Origin: a halophilic archaeon
GTDB taxonomy: Archaea; Halobacteriota; Halobacteria; Halobacteriales; Haladaptataceae
Assembly (NCBI GenBank): GCA_003298465.1
Contig: QNGA01000001.1
Span: forward strand, 1,302,001 to 1,366,000
Length of the DNA: 64,000 bases
Reading direction: 5' to 3'
The notes beneath the pieces are model-generated. The model was given only the letters and a program-made list of their open reading frames with translations. It was not told where the DNA came from and made no database searches. A program made the position numbers and the translations under genes. Positions 46,826 through 55,070 of this stretch are shown here, piece after piece (positions within the stretch are counted from its first letter, which is position 1; each line of letters opens with the position of its first letter).

Positions 46826-47170
46826 ATGAGTCACCGACGACCCTCGACCGTTCGTCTCGGAGGCGCGGCGTGGCCCGACGTCGGACGCGTCGAGCGCATC
46901 CTCTGGCTGATCGCTGCACTCACGCTCGCGGGCGACCTCCTCACCACGTACGCCGGCCTCCGCGCCGGCATGGTGGAGTCGAACCCGGTCGCGCGCTCCG
47001 CTATCGCCCGGTTCGGATTCGTGGCGCTCTTCGGCATCAAGGCGTTCGCGGTCGGCGTCGGCGTCGTCTGTCGACCGCTGTTGCCCAGCGAGTACACGGC
47101 CGTCGTTCCCGCTGGCCTCGCCCTACCGTGGGCGGTCGCGACGCTGCTCAACCTCTCGCTGTTCCTCTGA
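46826..47170 (+). CDS. DUF5658-type membrane protein
   Basis: This 114-residue protein has three to four hydrophobic helices. The motif DLLTTYAGLRAGMVESNPVA (acidic residue, TTY, G and the E-x-NP) is characteristic of the DUF5658 family, of unknown function. Its 3' end overlaps the convergent DoxX gene by 48 nt. A TATA-like tatataataaag lies about 55-65 nt upstream. Confidence 0.75.
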   Translation: MSHRRPSTVRLGGAAWPDVGRVERILWLIAALTLAGDLLTTYAGLRAGMVESNPVARSAIARFGFVALFGIKAFAVGVGVVCRPLLPSEYTAVVPAGLALPWAVATLLNLSLFL

Positions 47171-47623
47171 GTCGTCGCGACGGGAGCGCTCCGACGACGG
47201 GCCGCTCCGGCCCTCCGTCTCGCTCACCGTCTCGAACAGCACGGCCCACGCGAGCGCCGTCAGGCCGACGTCCCTGACGAGAACGTCCACGAAGGGAGCG
47301 TCGACGGTGAGCGCGGCGAGCGCGAGGTACGCGACGGTCGCGGTGAGCGAGACGGCAACGACCGCCGCGGCGAACGCCGTGTGGCGGTCGACGAGGATTG
47401 CGAGGCCGAATCCGACCTCGAGCACGCCGTTCGCGAGCATGAACGACTGGGGAGAGACGACCAGCCACGGCGCGAGCCAGTCGACGACGTACGCGGCCCA
47501 GGCGTCCGGGGCGAACAGCTTGTGAACCCCCGCCAGCAGTATCGTCAGGCCGAGACCGACGCGCGCGGCGGTAGCCGGGGCGGGCGCGCGCCGCCAGAGT
47601 TCCCGTTCGAGGCGTCCGTCCAC
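47123..47623 (-). CDS. DoxX-family membrane protein
   Basis: This 166-residue protein has four predicted helices in the DoxX/TQO-small arrangement. The first helix ends in LLAGVHKLFAPDAWAAYV and the second includes ANGVLEVGFGLAIL, both typical of DoxX. DoxX proteins associate with membrane quinone/thiosulfate or redox complexes; the partner here is unknown. It starts at a GTG (47623), with no ATG nearby. The charged C-terminal tail (about 135-166) overlaps the end of the DUF5658 gene on the other strand. Confidence 0.8.
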   Translation of the reverse strand: MDGRLERELWRRAPAPATAARVGLGLTILLAGVHKLFAPDAWAAYVVDWLAPWLVVSPQSFMLANGVLEVGFGLAILVDRHTAFAAAVVAVSLTATVAYLALAALTVDAPFVDVLVRDVGLTALAWAVLFETVSETEGRSGPSSERSRRDDSEEQREVEQRRDRPR

Positions 47624-47676
47624 GGTGACGCTTCGTCCCCGGGGAACGAAACGGATGCGGTTCCGATCGACGCTCG

Positions 47677-48186
47677 TTACTCGCCGTCCGCGTATTCGCG
47701 TTTCAGCGACAGCACCGTCCGGTCGAACTCGCAGACCAGCGTCTCGTCCCCGCCGTCGGACTCGTCCGACGAGCCGCCGCTCCCCGAGGGTCCGTTCACC
47801 GTGAACGCCTCGACGTGCATCGTGACGACGCCGCGCTCGCCGTCGCTCGTCTCGCGCTTGTCGGTGACGGTCGACTGGGCGCGGACGGTGTCGCCGTGGA
47901 ACACCGGGTTCGGGTGTTCGACGTCGTCGTAGGAGAGGTTCGCGACGATGGTGCCGTCGGTCGTGTCCGGGATGGAGAGTCCGACCGCGAGGCTCATCGT
48001 GTAGAGGCCGTTGACGAGGCGCTCGCCGAACTCGGTGTCCGCGGCGAACTCGGCGTCGAGGTGCAGCGGCTGCTGGTTCATCGTCATGTCGCAGAACTGC
48101 TGGTTGTCGCTCTCGCTGATGGTCCGGCGCTTGCCGTGTTCGATGGTCTCGCCCACCTCGAACTCCTCGTAGTACAGACCCGTCAT
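47677..48186 (-). CDS. MaoC-family dehydratase (hot-dog fold)
   Basis: This 169-residue (R)-specific enoyl-CoA hydratase-like protein contains the MaoC signature region ISESDNQQFCDMTMNQQPLHLD, with the catalytic Asp and His in place. NGLYTMSLAVGLSIPDTT follows. The 30-residue insertion near the end (SGSGGSSDESDGG) is a halophilic acidic loop. The ATG at 48186 is the start of family similarity (MTGLYYEEFEVGE); an upstream Met at 48324 would add an unrelated basic leader. Its substrate could be an acyl-CoA or mesaconyl-CoA. Confidence 0.85.
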   Translation of the reverse strand: MTGLYYEEFEVGETIEHGKRRTISESDNQQFCDMTMNQQPLHLDAEFAADTEFGERLVNGLYTMSLAVGLSIPDTTDGTIVANLSYDDVEHPNPVFHGDTVRAQSTVTDKRETSDGERGVVTMHVEAFTVNGPSGSGGSSDESDGGDETLVCEFDRTVLSLKREYADGE

Positions 48187-48325
48187 GGGCCGAACTGCGC
48201 TACCGGCCGGAAAAATCCTGTCGGTCTGGAGCGAACAGTTCCGACCGTTGCGCGCCGGTAAGGTGTCGATACCGGCGGCTAACCGGTCCATAACAAAGTG
48301 GTAAGTATTCGAATAATCGGTCAAT

Positions 48326-48344
48326 CAGACCGTAATCAGGTCTG
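48326..48344. promoter_or_regulatory. Inverted repeat upstream of the PQQ-type propeller gene
   Basis: CAGACC, a 7-nt spacer and GGTCTG form a perfect 6+6 dyad ending 9 nt before the ATG at 48354. The position around the likely transcription start suggests a repressor operator; the regulator is unknown. Confidence 0.4.
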
Positions 48345-48353
48345 TAACTACAC

Positions 48354-49742
48354 ATGAACGGGGACGAGACAGAGGACACGACGGCGCGACCGAGTGATTT
48401 CCAACCGACAGGTACCGGACGGACCGGCGACTCGAACGACAGCGATAGCGAGGTCGACAGGAAGGCGGTCGCGGAGTTCCAGTTCGACCAGGTGGTGCGT
48501 CGCGGCGACGAGCGCGTCACTCGCAGCGTCGAGTGGTCGTTCGAGCGTGGCGGCGCGAGCGACGGTTCGGACCACCTCGCGTCCGACGGGGGCGTGGAGA
48601 GAAACGACGCGGACGAGGGAGCGAAGACGACCGGGCCGGACGACGTCGCGTCGCCGTCGGAGGGGTTCACGCGGGGACCGAGGCGACGGTCGACGACCGG
48701 CGATATCGGGACCGGGGCGAAGCGGGGGGGAGCCAGCGACGCGACGAGCGAGCGCGGCCGGGACGTGACCGGTCGGGCGGCCGGACGGGTCCGCGCGACG
48801 TGGCACACGCGGGTCGGCGGTCCGGTCGGGACGCCGCCGGTGGTCCGGGACCGGACCGTGTACGCCGGTACGGGGGACGGCACCACCGTCGCACTGGACA
48901 GGCGCGACGGCGTGAGCGAGTGGCTGTTCGAGACGCCGACCGCCGTGGGACCGACCGCGGTGACCGGTGAGGCGGTGTACGTCGGGGACCGCGACGGCGT
49001 CCTCCACGCGCTCGATGCGAGCAGTGGGGTCGAACTGTGGCGGTTCGAGACGGACGCCGGCGTCGACGTCGCGCCCGTCCCCGTCGGTGACGACGTATAC
49101 GTGGCGAGCCGCGACGGCCGGGTGTCGGTTCTCGACGCCGCGAACGGCGACCGCCGCCGGTCGTTCCGGACCGTCGCCCGCGCGGTGAGTTCGCTCACGG
49201 TGGCGGACGACGCGGTGTACGTGACGGGACTCGACGGCGGCCTGTACGCCCACGAGTTCGACGGCACCGAACGGTTCCGCTTCCGGCCCTCGCTGGCGGT
49301 CGCGGCCGCGCCAGCGGTCGTGGACGGGGTCGCCTACGTCGGCACGGTGGACGGCGACCGCGTGTTCGCCGTCGACGCCGCGACCGGGGACGCGTACTGG
49401 GAGCACCGCACCGGGGCCGGCGTCTGGTCGTCGCCGGTGTTCGCCGGCGACGCGGTGTACGCGACGAGCACGGACGGGTCGGCCTACGCCCTCGACGCTC
49501 GCACGGGGTCGGTTCGGTGGCGGGTCGCGACGGACGCCCGCATCTGGGGCCGGCCGGCGGTCACCGACGAGGCGGTGTACGTCGCCAACGACGACGGCCT
49601 GACGTTCGCGTTCGACCGCGCAACCGGACGAACGCGCTGGCGGTTCCTGGCGCAGGACGGCGTCGTCGCCGGTCCCGCGGTCGGCCGTCACGCGGCGTAC
49701 GTCGGCGACGTCTCCGGGACGGTGTCGGCGATTCCGCTGTAA
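48354..49742 (+). CDS. PQQ-type beta-propeller repeat protein
   Basis: This 462-residue protein has a disordered acidic N-terminal region (about 1-140). About seven repeats follow of the YxGxxDGxxxALDxxxGxxxW type (for example VYVGDRDGVLHALDASSG and VYATSTDGSAYALDARTG), forming a WD40/PQQ-like propeller. There is no Tat or Sec signal peptide and no lipobox, so it appears cytoplasmic, unlike many PQQ-repeat proteins. No catalytic residues of quinoprotein dehydrogenases are apparent; a scaffold role is likely. The ATG at 48354 follows a 6+6 inverted repeat. Confidence 0.85.
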   Translation: MNGDETEDTTARPSDFQPTGTGRTGDSNDSDSEVDRKAVAEFQFDQVVRRGDERVTRSVEWSFERGGASDGSDHLASDGGVERNDADEGAKTTGPDDVASPSEGFTRGPRRRSTTGDIGTGAKRGGASDATSERGRDVTGRAAGRVRATWHTRVGGPVGTPPVVRDRTVYAGTGDGTTVALDRRDGVSEWLFETPTAVGPTAVTGEAVYVGDRDGVLHALDASSGVELWRFETDAGVDVAPVPVGDDVYVASRDGRVSVLDAANGDRRRSFRTVARAVSSLTVADDAVYVTGLDGGLYAHEFDGTERFRFRPSLAVAAAPAVVDGVAYVGTVDGDRVFAVDAATGDAYWEHRTGAGVWSSPVFAGDAVYATSTDGSAYALDARTGSVRWRVATDARIWGRPAVTDEAVYVANDDGLTFAFDRATGRTRWRFLAQDGVVAGPAVGRHAAYVGDVSGTVSAIPL

Positions 49743-49851
49743 AATAGTGCTTCCGCTCGGACGACGGTAGTGACGTTGTCGTGCCCCGCTCGCGCGTCAC
49801 CGTCGGGGCAGGGAAGGCAAGTTAAGTGGATTCGACGCCACGTTCCGACCG

Positions 49852-50016
49852 ATGGTCGAACTGAACGTACCGAAACGTCGACGGTGTCTGCGCTGCGGCC
49901 GCGAGGAGGAGTTCGACGAGTCCGTTCACGGCTGGGTCGTCTCCTCGTCGGCGGGCGAAACGTACTGCATCCACGAGTGGGACATCAACGGCACCCACAA
50001 TCCAATCGCCGAGTGA
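49852..50016 (+). CDS. HEWD-type small zinc protein (54 aa)
   Basis: This small gene encodes 54 residues with CLRCG near the start, a later Cys in YCIHEWDINGTHNP and a short charged linker. The CxxC with Cys/His ligands suggests one zinc site. The HEWDINGTHNP phrase marks the haloarchaeal HEWD family, whose function is unknown. The TATA-like gttaagtgg about 30 nt upstream fits a leaderless start. It is followed after 1 nt by cutA. Confidence 0.8.
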   Translation: MVELNVPKRRRCLRCGREEEFDESVHGWVVSSSAGETYCIHEWDINGTHNPIAE

Positions 50017-50017
50017 G

Positions 50018-50320
50018 ATGCCGACCGCGTACGTCACCGCGCCGCCGGACGCGGCCACCGACATCGCTGAGTCGCTCGTCGAGGAGCGCCTCGCGGCCTG
50101 CGTCAACCGGTTCCCCTGCCGGTCCGTCTACCGCTGGGACGGCGACGTCCACCGCGACGAGGAGGTGGTCCTGCTCGCGAAGACGACCGACGAGCGCTGG
50201 GACGACCTCGTCGCCCGAATCGAGGACGCCCACCCCTACGACGTCCCCTGCGTCGAGCGCTTCGACGAGAGCGCGACGCTCGACTCGTTCGGCGACTGGG
50301 TGGACGCGGAGGTGGCGTGA
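50018..50320 (+). CDS. cutA: Divalent-cation tolerance protein CutA
   Basis: This 100-residue trimeric CutA1-family protein starts MPTAYVTAPPDAATDIAESL. It contains the conserved VEERLAACVNRFP and the WDGDVHRDEEVVLLAKTT segment, and ends with CVERFDESA followed by a charged tail. CutA is linked to metal (copper) tolerance in bacteria; its mechanism is unclear. It begins 1 nt after the HEWD gene and its stop overlaps the next ATG (ATGA), so three small genes may be co-translated. Confidence 0.93.
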   Translation: MPTAYVTAPPDAATDIAESLVEERLAACVNRFPCRSVYRWDGDVHRDEEVVLLAKTTDERWDDLVARIEDAHPYDVPCVERFDESATLDSFGDWVDAEVA

Positions 50321-50433
50321 TGGACGAGAGGGGCCCCTGGGCGCTCGCGCTGGGCGTCCTCGGTGTCGGCGTCGCCGCGTTCGCCAACGAGGTTCGACGG
50401 CGGCGGCGCGCGGACGACGAGGACGACGAGTAG
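50320..50433 (+). CDS. Small membrane-anchored peptide (37 aa)
   Basis: This gene is translationally coupled to cutA through an ATGA overlap. The product is 37 residues: MDERG, a hydrophobic helix (PWALALGVLGVGVAAFANEV), then an RRRRR patch and an acidic tail. It looks like a single-span, N-out/C-in membrane peptide. No family is recognised; the coupling to cutA is the main support that it is real. Confidence 0.5.
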   Translation: MDERGPWALALGVLGVGVAAFANEVRRRRRADDEDDE

Positions 50434-50561
50434 TCCGGAGACGACCCCGTTTCAGTACAGGACGGCGAGCGCGACGGCGCAGTCGGGGACGACGCTCGAC
50501 GTAAAATCACGGCCCGACGCCGAGTACGGGAAACGTCTGTTCGCCCGGGGGAGTTCGCGGC

Positions 50562-51230
50562 CTACTCCCGCAACGCTTCCAGCACGGCGAGCGTCCCCTC
50601 GGCGTACGACCCCTCGACCACGGTGTCGGCGGCCTGGCGCGCCTTCTCGTCGGCGTTCGCCACGGCGTAGGACTCCCCGGCGACGCCGAACGTCGACACG
50701 TCGTTCTCCGAGTCGCCGACGGCGACGAACTCCTCGGGGTCGCGGTCGAGCAGGCGCGCGACCGACTTCAGCCCCTGGCCCTTGCTCACGTCCGGCGGCT
50801 TGACGTGGTAGGCGTACCCCGTGTCGACGACCTCCAGACCGTGCTCGCTGGCGAGTTCCTCCAGCAGGCCGAGCGGCTGGTCGCGCCGGACCGCTATCTC
50901 GGTCTCCCGCCAGCGGTTCGTGAGGTCGGACCGGCCCCAGCCGAGGTCGTGGCCCGCCGCACGGTACTCCTCGGCGACCGCGCGGGCCGCCTCGCCGTCG
51001 CCGTTCACCGTCACCTCGTCGCGCGCGAGGACGATGCCGCCGTTCTCCGCGATGACGTTCTGCGGGAGTCCGAGGAAGTGCGCGAGCGCCACCGGGTAGG
51101 GGAACGCCTTCCCCGTGGCGACGACGACGGGAGCGTCCCAGTCCGGAAGCAGGTCGAAAAAGCGGGGGTCGACCGAGTCGTCGCGCCGGGTCATCGTGCC
51201 GTCGATGTCGAGGACGAGCGGCGGGTCCAT
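50562..51230 (-). CDS. Phosphoglycolate phosphatase (archaeal HAD type)
   Basis: This 222-residue HAD-superfamily phosphatase is of the Cof-like/archaeal PGP group. The nucleophile motif is LDIDGT (D8, D10); ATGKAF is motif II; the motif III Lys lies in DVSKGQGL; and VAVGDSENDVSTF is motif IV. Archaeal PGPs remove phosphoglycolate formed by DNA-damage processing or by an oxygenase; substrate assignment is by family. The ATG at 51230 is the family start. The gene is on its own between cutA-type genes and arsC. Confidence 0.9.
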   Translation of the reverse strand: MDPPLVLDIDGTMTRRDDSVDPRFFDLLPDWDAPVVVATGKAFPYPVALAHFLGLPQNVIAENGGIVLARDEVTVNGDGEAARAVAEEYRAAGHDLGWGRSDLTNRWRETEIAVRRDQPLGLLEELASEHGLEVVDTGYAYHVKPPDVSKGQGLKSVARLLDRDPEEFVAVGDSENDVSTFGVAGESYAVANADEKARQAADTVVEGSYAEGTLAVLEALRE

Positions 51231-51367
51231 GCCCGGTCGTTCGGACGAGCGATATTTAGTCTCCCCGACTCCGCGAACCGGGAACGGAGTCCCGGACGAC
51301 GGAGAGCGGTCGAACGGCGGGGACGACGTCGTTCGCCGCCGAGGGGAGAGCCGGTCCAGAGGGGGAG

Positions 51368-51799
51368 TCAGTCCGTCACTTCCGATTGGAGTTCGTCGAA
51401 CAGCGCGACGACGCGGGACGCGATCTCGTCGCGAATCTCGCGGACCTCGTCGACGCTCTCGCCGTGGGGGTCGTCCAGGTCCCAGTCGCGGTTCTCGCCG
51501 CTCCACGTGGCCGGGCACACGTCGGACGCCGAACACCCCATCGTCAGCACGTAGTCGCACTCCTGCAACTCCGCCGCCGTTATCTCCCGCGGTTCGCGGT
51601 CGGAGAGGTCGATTCCCACTTCGGCCATCGCCTCGACGACCTCGTCGTGGACCGCGTCCGCGGGGCGAGTCCCCCCGGAGCGGATTTCGAGGGTTTCGAG
51701 GCCGCGCTTCTCGCGCTCGCGCTCGGCGAACGCGGTGGCCATCTGGCTCCGTCCGGCGTTCTGCACGCAGACGAACGCGACCGTCGACGGTTCGCTCAC
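51368..51799 (-). CDS. arsC: Low-molecular-weight phosphatase fold arsenate reductase
   Basis: This 143-residue enzyme has the LMW-PTP P-loop CVQNAGR (C11-x5-R17) and additional cysteines C81, C89 and C95 (ECDYVL, MGCSASDVCP). These fit a thioredoxin-coupled ArsC that relays electrons through a Cys cascade. A start GTG at 51799 overlaps the arsR stop, so the two are coupled. Together they suggest arsenic response, but no arsenite pump is present nearby. Confidence 0.88.
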   Translation of the reverse strand: MSEPSTVAFVCVQNAGRSQMATAFAEREREKRGLETLEIRSGGTRPADAVHDEVVEAMAEVGIDLSDREPREITAAELQECDYVLTMGCSASDVCPATWSGENRDWDLDDPHGESVDEVREIRDEIASRVVALFDELQSEVTD

Positions 51800-52200
51800 G
51801 CGTCGCTCCCTCCGCCGCCGCGCGTGTCGTCCAGGGCGGCGAGCAGCGCCTCGGCGCGCTCGGTCGTCGCGTAGTAGCGCCACTTGCCGTCCTTCCGGCG
51901 CTCGACGAGCCCCGCGTCGGTCAGGTCCGAGAGCGCGTGGCTCAGCGCGCTGTCGCCGACGTCCACGAGCGGCGCGAGTTCGCAGACGCAGAGGTCGCCG
52001 TCGGCCGCGGCGAGCAGTCGGGCGACGCGGTACCGGGTGTCGTTCGACAGCGCCGACAGGGCTCGCGTGTCGGCGGCGCTCTCGGGGACGGCGTCGGTGA
52101 GCGCCGTCAACTCTTCGCGACGCTGCTCGACGTCCTCGTCGCAGCACTCGCCGAGTCGGTCGGCGAGGAGTCGTCGTAGCGTTCCGTCGGTGGTCGACAT
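51796..52200 (-). CDS. arsR: ArsR-family metalloregulator
   Basis: This 134-residue winged-helix repressor has the core LSNDTRYRVARLLAAADGDL. The metal-sensing motif CVC (C71, C73) is at the alpha3 position used by ArsR/SmtB sensors, and the recognition helix includes DSALSHALSDLTDAGLV and the wing RRKDGKWRYYA. A C19-C20 pair in the N-terminal region could add thiol ligands. It is followed in coupled fashion by arsC, and a membrane protein gene is divergent upstream. Confidence 0.9.
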   Translation of the reverse strand: MSTTDGTLRRLLADRLGECCDEDVEQRREELTALTDAVPESAADTRALSALSNDTRYRVARLLAAADGDLCVCELAPLVDVGDSALSHALSDLTDAGLVERRKDGKWRYYATTERAEALLAALDDTRGGGGSDA

Positions 52201-52360
52201 CGATTCGACGCTTGAACAGCTGTTCAGATAACGGTTCCGGTGGCGTCGCCCCGACGCACGGTTCGCTGTAGGAGACCACCGTCCGCTCCCGGCGTCGGCG
52301 GATCCTCCGGGACGGTTCGGGAAGACGTCGGAGATGTCACGGCCGCTAGTCTTTAATCGA

Positions 52361-53650
52361 ATGGGGGCAGTAGTTCGAACAGTGCCGGGAATCGAAGACG
52401 CACTCGTGTCGGCCTCGCTCGACAGCGACGTCGTTCGCGTCGTACTCGCAGGCGCACTCGGACTGTTCCTCGGACTGGAGCGCGAGTGGTCACAGAAGTC
52501 CGCGGGCATACGGACGTTCACGCTCATCAGTCTGCTCGGCGCGGCGTTCACCATCGTCGACCGGGACGTCCTCCTGTTCCTCGGCGGCCTGCTCGTCATC
52601 GTCCAGGGCGTCCTGCTGGCGGTCCAGGGGCTGGTGGCCGAGGACAACGAGGGACTGTCGCTGACCACCTCCGTCTCGATGCTCGTCACCTTCGGCGTCG
52701 GCGTCCTCGTCGCCGAGGGGTACATCCTCGTCGGCGTCACCGTCGCCGTGGTGTCGTCGCTGCTGCTCGTGCTGAAGCGCGAACTCCACACGTTCGCGTG
52801 GGGGCTCTCCCGGGAGGAACTGCGCTCGGCCGCGGAGTTCGCCATCCTGGCGTTCGTCATCTACCCGGTGCTTCCGCCGGAAGACGTGCCGGTCCTGGGC
52901 GTCACGGTCAACCCGCGACTCGTCTGGATCATGGTCGTCACCGTCGCCGGCATCGGCATCGCCAACTACGCGCTCGTCCGGAACTACGGGGGACGCGGCA
53001 TCGCAGTCACCGGATTCTTCGGCGGTCTGGCGTCCTCGACGGCCGTCGTCGGGACGATGCTCGACCACGTCCGCCAGCGTCCGCAGGCCGCCTCCTACGG
53101 CGTGGCGGCCATCCTGCTCGCAGACGCCGCGATGGCGGCCCGGAACCTCGCCATCGCCATCGCGTTCACGCTGGGCAGTTCGAAGGAACCGTTGTACGGC
53201 GCGGCCGTCCCGCTGGGCGTCATCATCGTCGGCAGCATCGCCATCGCCGCCTACACCGCGGACTGGTCCGAGCAGGTCGACATCGACCTCGAGAGTCCGT
53301 TCTCGCTGCGCAACGTGCTGGGATTCGGACTCATCTTCCTGGTCGTCGTCGTCGGAGGCGCGGTCGCGAAGGCCCAGTTCGGCCAGACGGGGTTCTACGT
53401 CACCGCCCTCCTCTCCGGACTGGTCTCCAGCGCGGGCGTGACCGCGTCGGCGGTCACCCTCTACAGCGGTGGCAACTTGGACCAGGAGACGGCCGTGCTC
53501 GGCATCATGCTGGCCACCGCGTCGAGCATCGCCGTCAAGGCCGCGTTGACCGCGTCCGCACCCGACCGCCAGTTCGCCTACCGGGTCGCCGTCTGGAGCA
53601 CCGCGCTACTCGTCGGGGCCGGCGCCGCTGCCATCGTGGCAGCGTACTAA
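52361..53650 (+). CDS. MgtC/SapB and DUF4010 membrane protein
   Basis: This protein of about 430 residues contains an MgtC-like N-terminal region (LAGALGLFLGLEREWSQKSAGIRTF) and a DUF4010 C-terminal part (from about residue 185) with multiple helices. Its role is probably ion homeostasis, but the substrate is not known. The start is uncertain: ATGs at 52334 and 52361 flank a TATA-like ctttaatc (52351-52358), and a GTG at 52382 lies 27 nt after that box, which would make a leaderless GTG start. 52361 is a compromise. Confidence 0.8.
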   Translation: MGAVVRTVPGIEDALVSASLDSDVVRVVLAGALGLFLGLEREWSQKSAGIRTFTLISLLGAAFTIVDRDVLLFLGGLLVIVQGVLLAVQGLVAEDNEGLSLTTSVSMLVTFGVGVLVAEGYILVGVTVAVVSSLLLVLKRELHTFAWGLSREELRSAAEFAILAFVIYPVLPPEDVPVLGVTVNPRLVWIMVVTVAGIGIANYALVRNYGGRGIAVTGFFGGLASSTAVVGTMLDHVRQRPQAASYGVAAILLADAAMAARNLAIAIAFTLGSSKEPLYGAAVPLGVIIVGSIAIAAYTADWSEQVDIDLESPFSLRNVLGFGLIFLVVVVGGAVAKAQFGQTGFYVTALLSGLVSSAGVTASAVTLYSGGNLDQETAVLGIMLATASSIAVKAALTASAPDRQFAYRVAVWSTALLVGAGAAAIVAAY

Positions 53651-53665
53651 CCGATTTGTAACGAA

Positions 53666-53675
53666 TTTTTTAAAG
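53666..53675 (+). promoter_or_regulatory. TATA box of the class III aminotransferase gene
   Basis: The tract ttttttaaag is centred about 28 nt upstream of the ATG at 53699, fitting leaderless transcription. The T6 run lies 16 nt after the stop of the preceding gene and may also terminate its transcript. Confidence 0.6.
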
Positions 53676-53698
53676 CACGGTCTTCCGTACGGCGGTGC

Positions 53699-55030
53699 AT
53701 GGACCGCCATTCCGCAGAGCCCCAGGTCCGAGAGATACCGAGCGAGAGAGCACAGCGATGGGTCGAGTACCATCACCAGTTCTCCGCTCCGAGCACCTAC
53801 GTCTACGAGTTCGTCTGGGACATCACCGACGAGGCCGAAGGCCCGTTCTGTACGGACGTGGACGGCAACGTCCTCATGGACTTCACGAGTCACGTCGCCT
53901 CCGCGCCGCTGGGGTACAACAACCCGAAGATAATGGACAAACTCCGCGAGTTCGACCTCGTCGACCCCACCAAGATAGCCGGCCAGGACTTCTACACGTC
54001 GGGCGGGTGGCCGCCCGAGGACCCCGAGTTCCCGGGTCCGGCCCAGTTGATGGACCGACTGACCGACGCGACGAGCCAGTACGACATGGACACCGTCTTC
54101 CTCAGCAACTCGGGTGCTGAGGCCGTCGAGAACGCCATCAAGATCTGTTACCAGAGCGGCGGCCACCGGGCGTTCACGTTCGACGGCGCGTTCCACGGTC
54201 GCACGCTCGGCGCGCTCTCGCTCAACCGTTCGAAGCGGGCTCATCGGAAGGGGTATCCCGAGATTCCCGGCGTCGTCAGCGTCCCCTACTGCTCCTGCGA
54301 CGACGTCTGCGAGTGCGGCTGGAAGACCGACGGGCCGGGCGGCAACCCCATCGCGGACAAACTCGACCCCGAACAGGGCGTCATCGACCCCGAGGAGGTC
54401 GCGTTCCTCATCCTCGAATCGGTCCAGGGCGAGGGCGGCTACCGCGTCCCGAACGAGGAGTTCGTCCGGGACCTCGCCGACATCCGGGAGCGCTTCGGCG
54501 TGAACGTCGTCGTCGACGAGATACAGGCCGGCGTGGGCCGGACGGGCGAGATGTGGGGCGTCGACCACCTCGACCTCGAACCGGACGTCATCACGAGCGC
54601 GAAGGGGCTCCGCGTCGGCGCGACCATCTCGCGGTCGGACGTGTTCCCCGAGGAGACGGGACGGCTCTCCTCGACGTGGGGAGCGGGCGACGTCGTTTCG
54701 TCGCTCCAGGGAGCGCTCACCCTCGACGCCATCGAGGAACACGACCTGCTCGGCAACGCCGTCGAGCGGGGGCGGCAGGCCCGCGAGAGGATCGCGGACG
54801 CCGACCCTGCGAACGTCGTCGACGTTCGGGGCCGCGGTCTGCTGCTCGCGCTGGAGTTCGACACCAAAGAGCGCCGCGAGGCCGTCGTCGAGGCGGCGCT
54901 GAAACGGGGGCTGCTCACGCTGGGCTGCGGCTACAAGACGCTGCGCGTGCTCCCGCCGCTCGACGTGACGGAGCGCGAGATCGACCTCGGTATGGACCTG
55001 CTGTTCGACGCCATCGAGGACGTCGCGTAG
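53699..55030 (+). CDS. Class III aminotransferase (GABA/acetylornithine transaminase-like)
   Basis: This 443-residue PLP fold-type I enzyme has NSGAEAVENAIKI, the FDGAFHGRTLGALSLN segment, ESVQGEGGYRVPN, VVVDEIQAGVGRTGEMW, and the PLP lysine K302 in ITSAKGLRVG. Its closest family is 4-aminobutyrate/acetylornithine/lysine aminotransferases; the exact substrate is unresolved. Unusually, a CxCxxxCxC cluster (C198, C200, C204, C206 in YCSCDDVCECGW) interrupts the region after the FHGRT segment, suggesting a bound metal or Fe-S site. It has its own TATA box. Confidence 0.88.
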   Translation: MDRHSAEPQVREIPSERAQRWVEYHHQFSAPSTYVYEFVWDITDEAEGPFCTDVDGNVLMDFTSHVASAPLGYNNPKIMDKLREFDLVDPTKIAGQDFYTSGGWPPEDPEFPGPAQLMDRLTDATSQYDMDTVFLSNSGAEAVENAIKICYQSGGHRAFTFDGAFHGRTLGALSLNRSKRAHRKGYPEIPGVVSVPYCSCDDVCECGWKTDGPGGNPIADKLDPEQGVIDPEEVAFLILESVQGEGGYRVPNEEFVRDLADIRERFGVNVVVDEIQAGVGRTGEMWGVDHLDLEPDVITSAKGLRVGATISRSDVFPEETGRLSSTWGAGDVVSSLQGALTLDAIEEHDLLGNAVERGRQARERIADADPANVVDVRGRGLLLALEFDTKERREAVVEAALKRGLLTLGCGYKTLRVLPPLDVTEREIDLGMDLLFDAIEDVA

Positions 55031-55070
55031 GGGCGAGATACGTTTACGTTTCGGGTGCGAAACGCACGCG

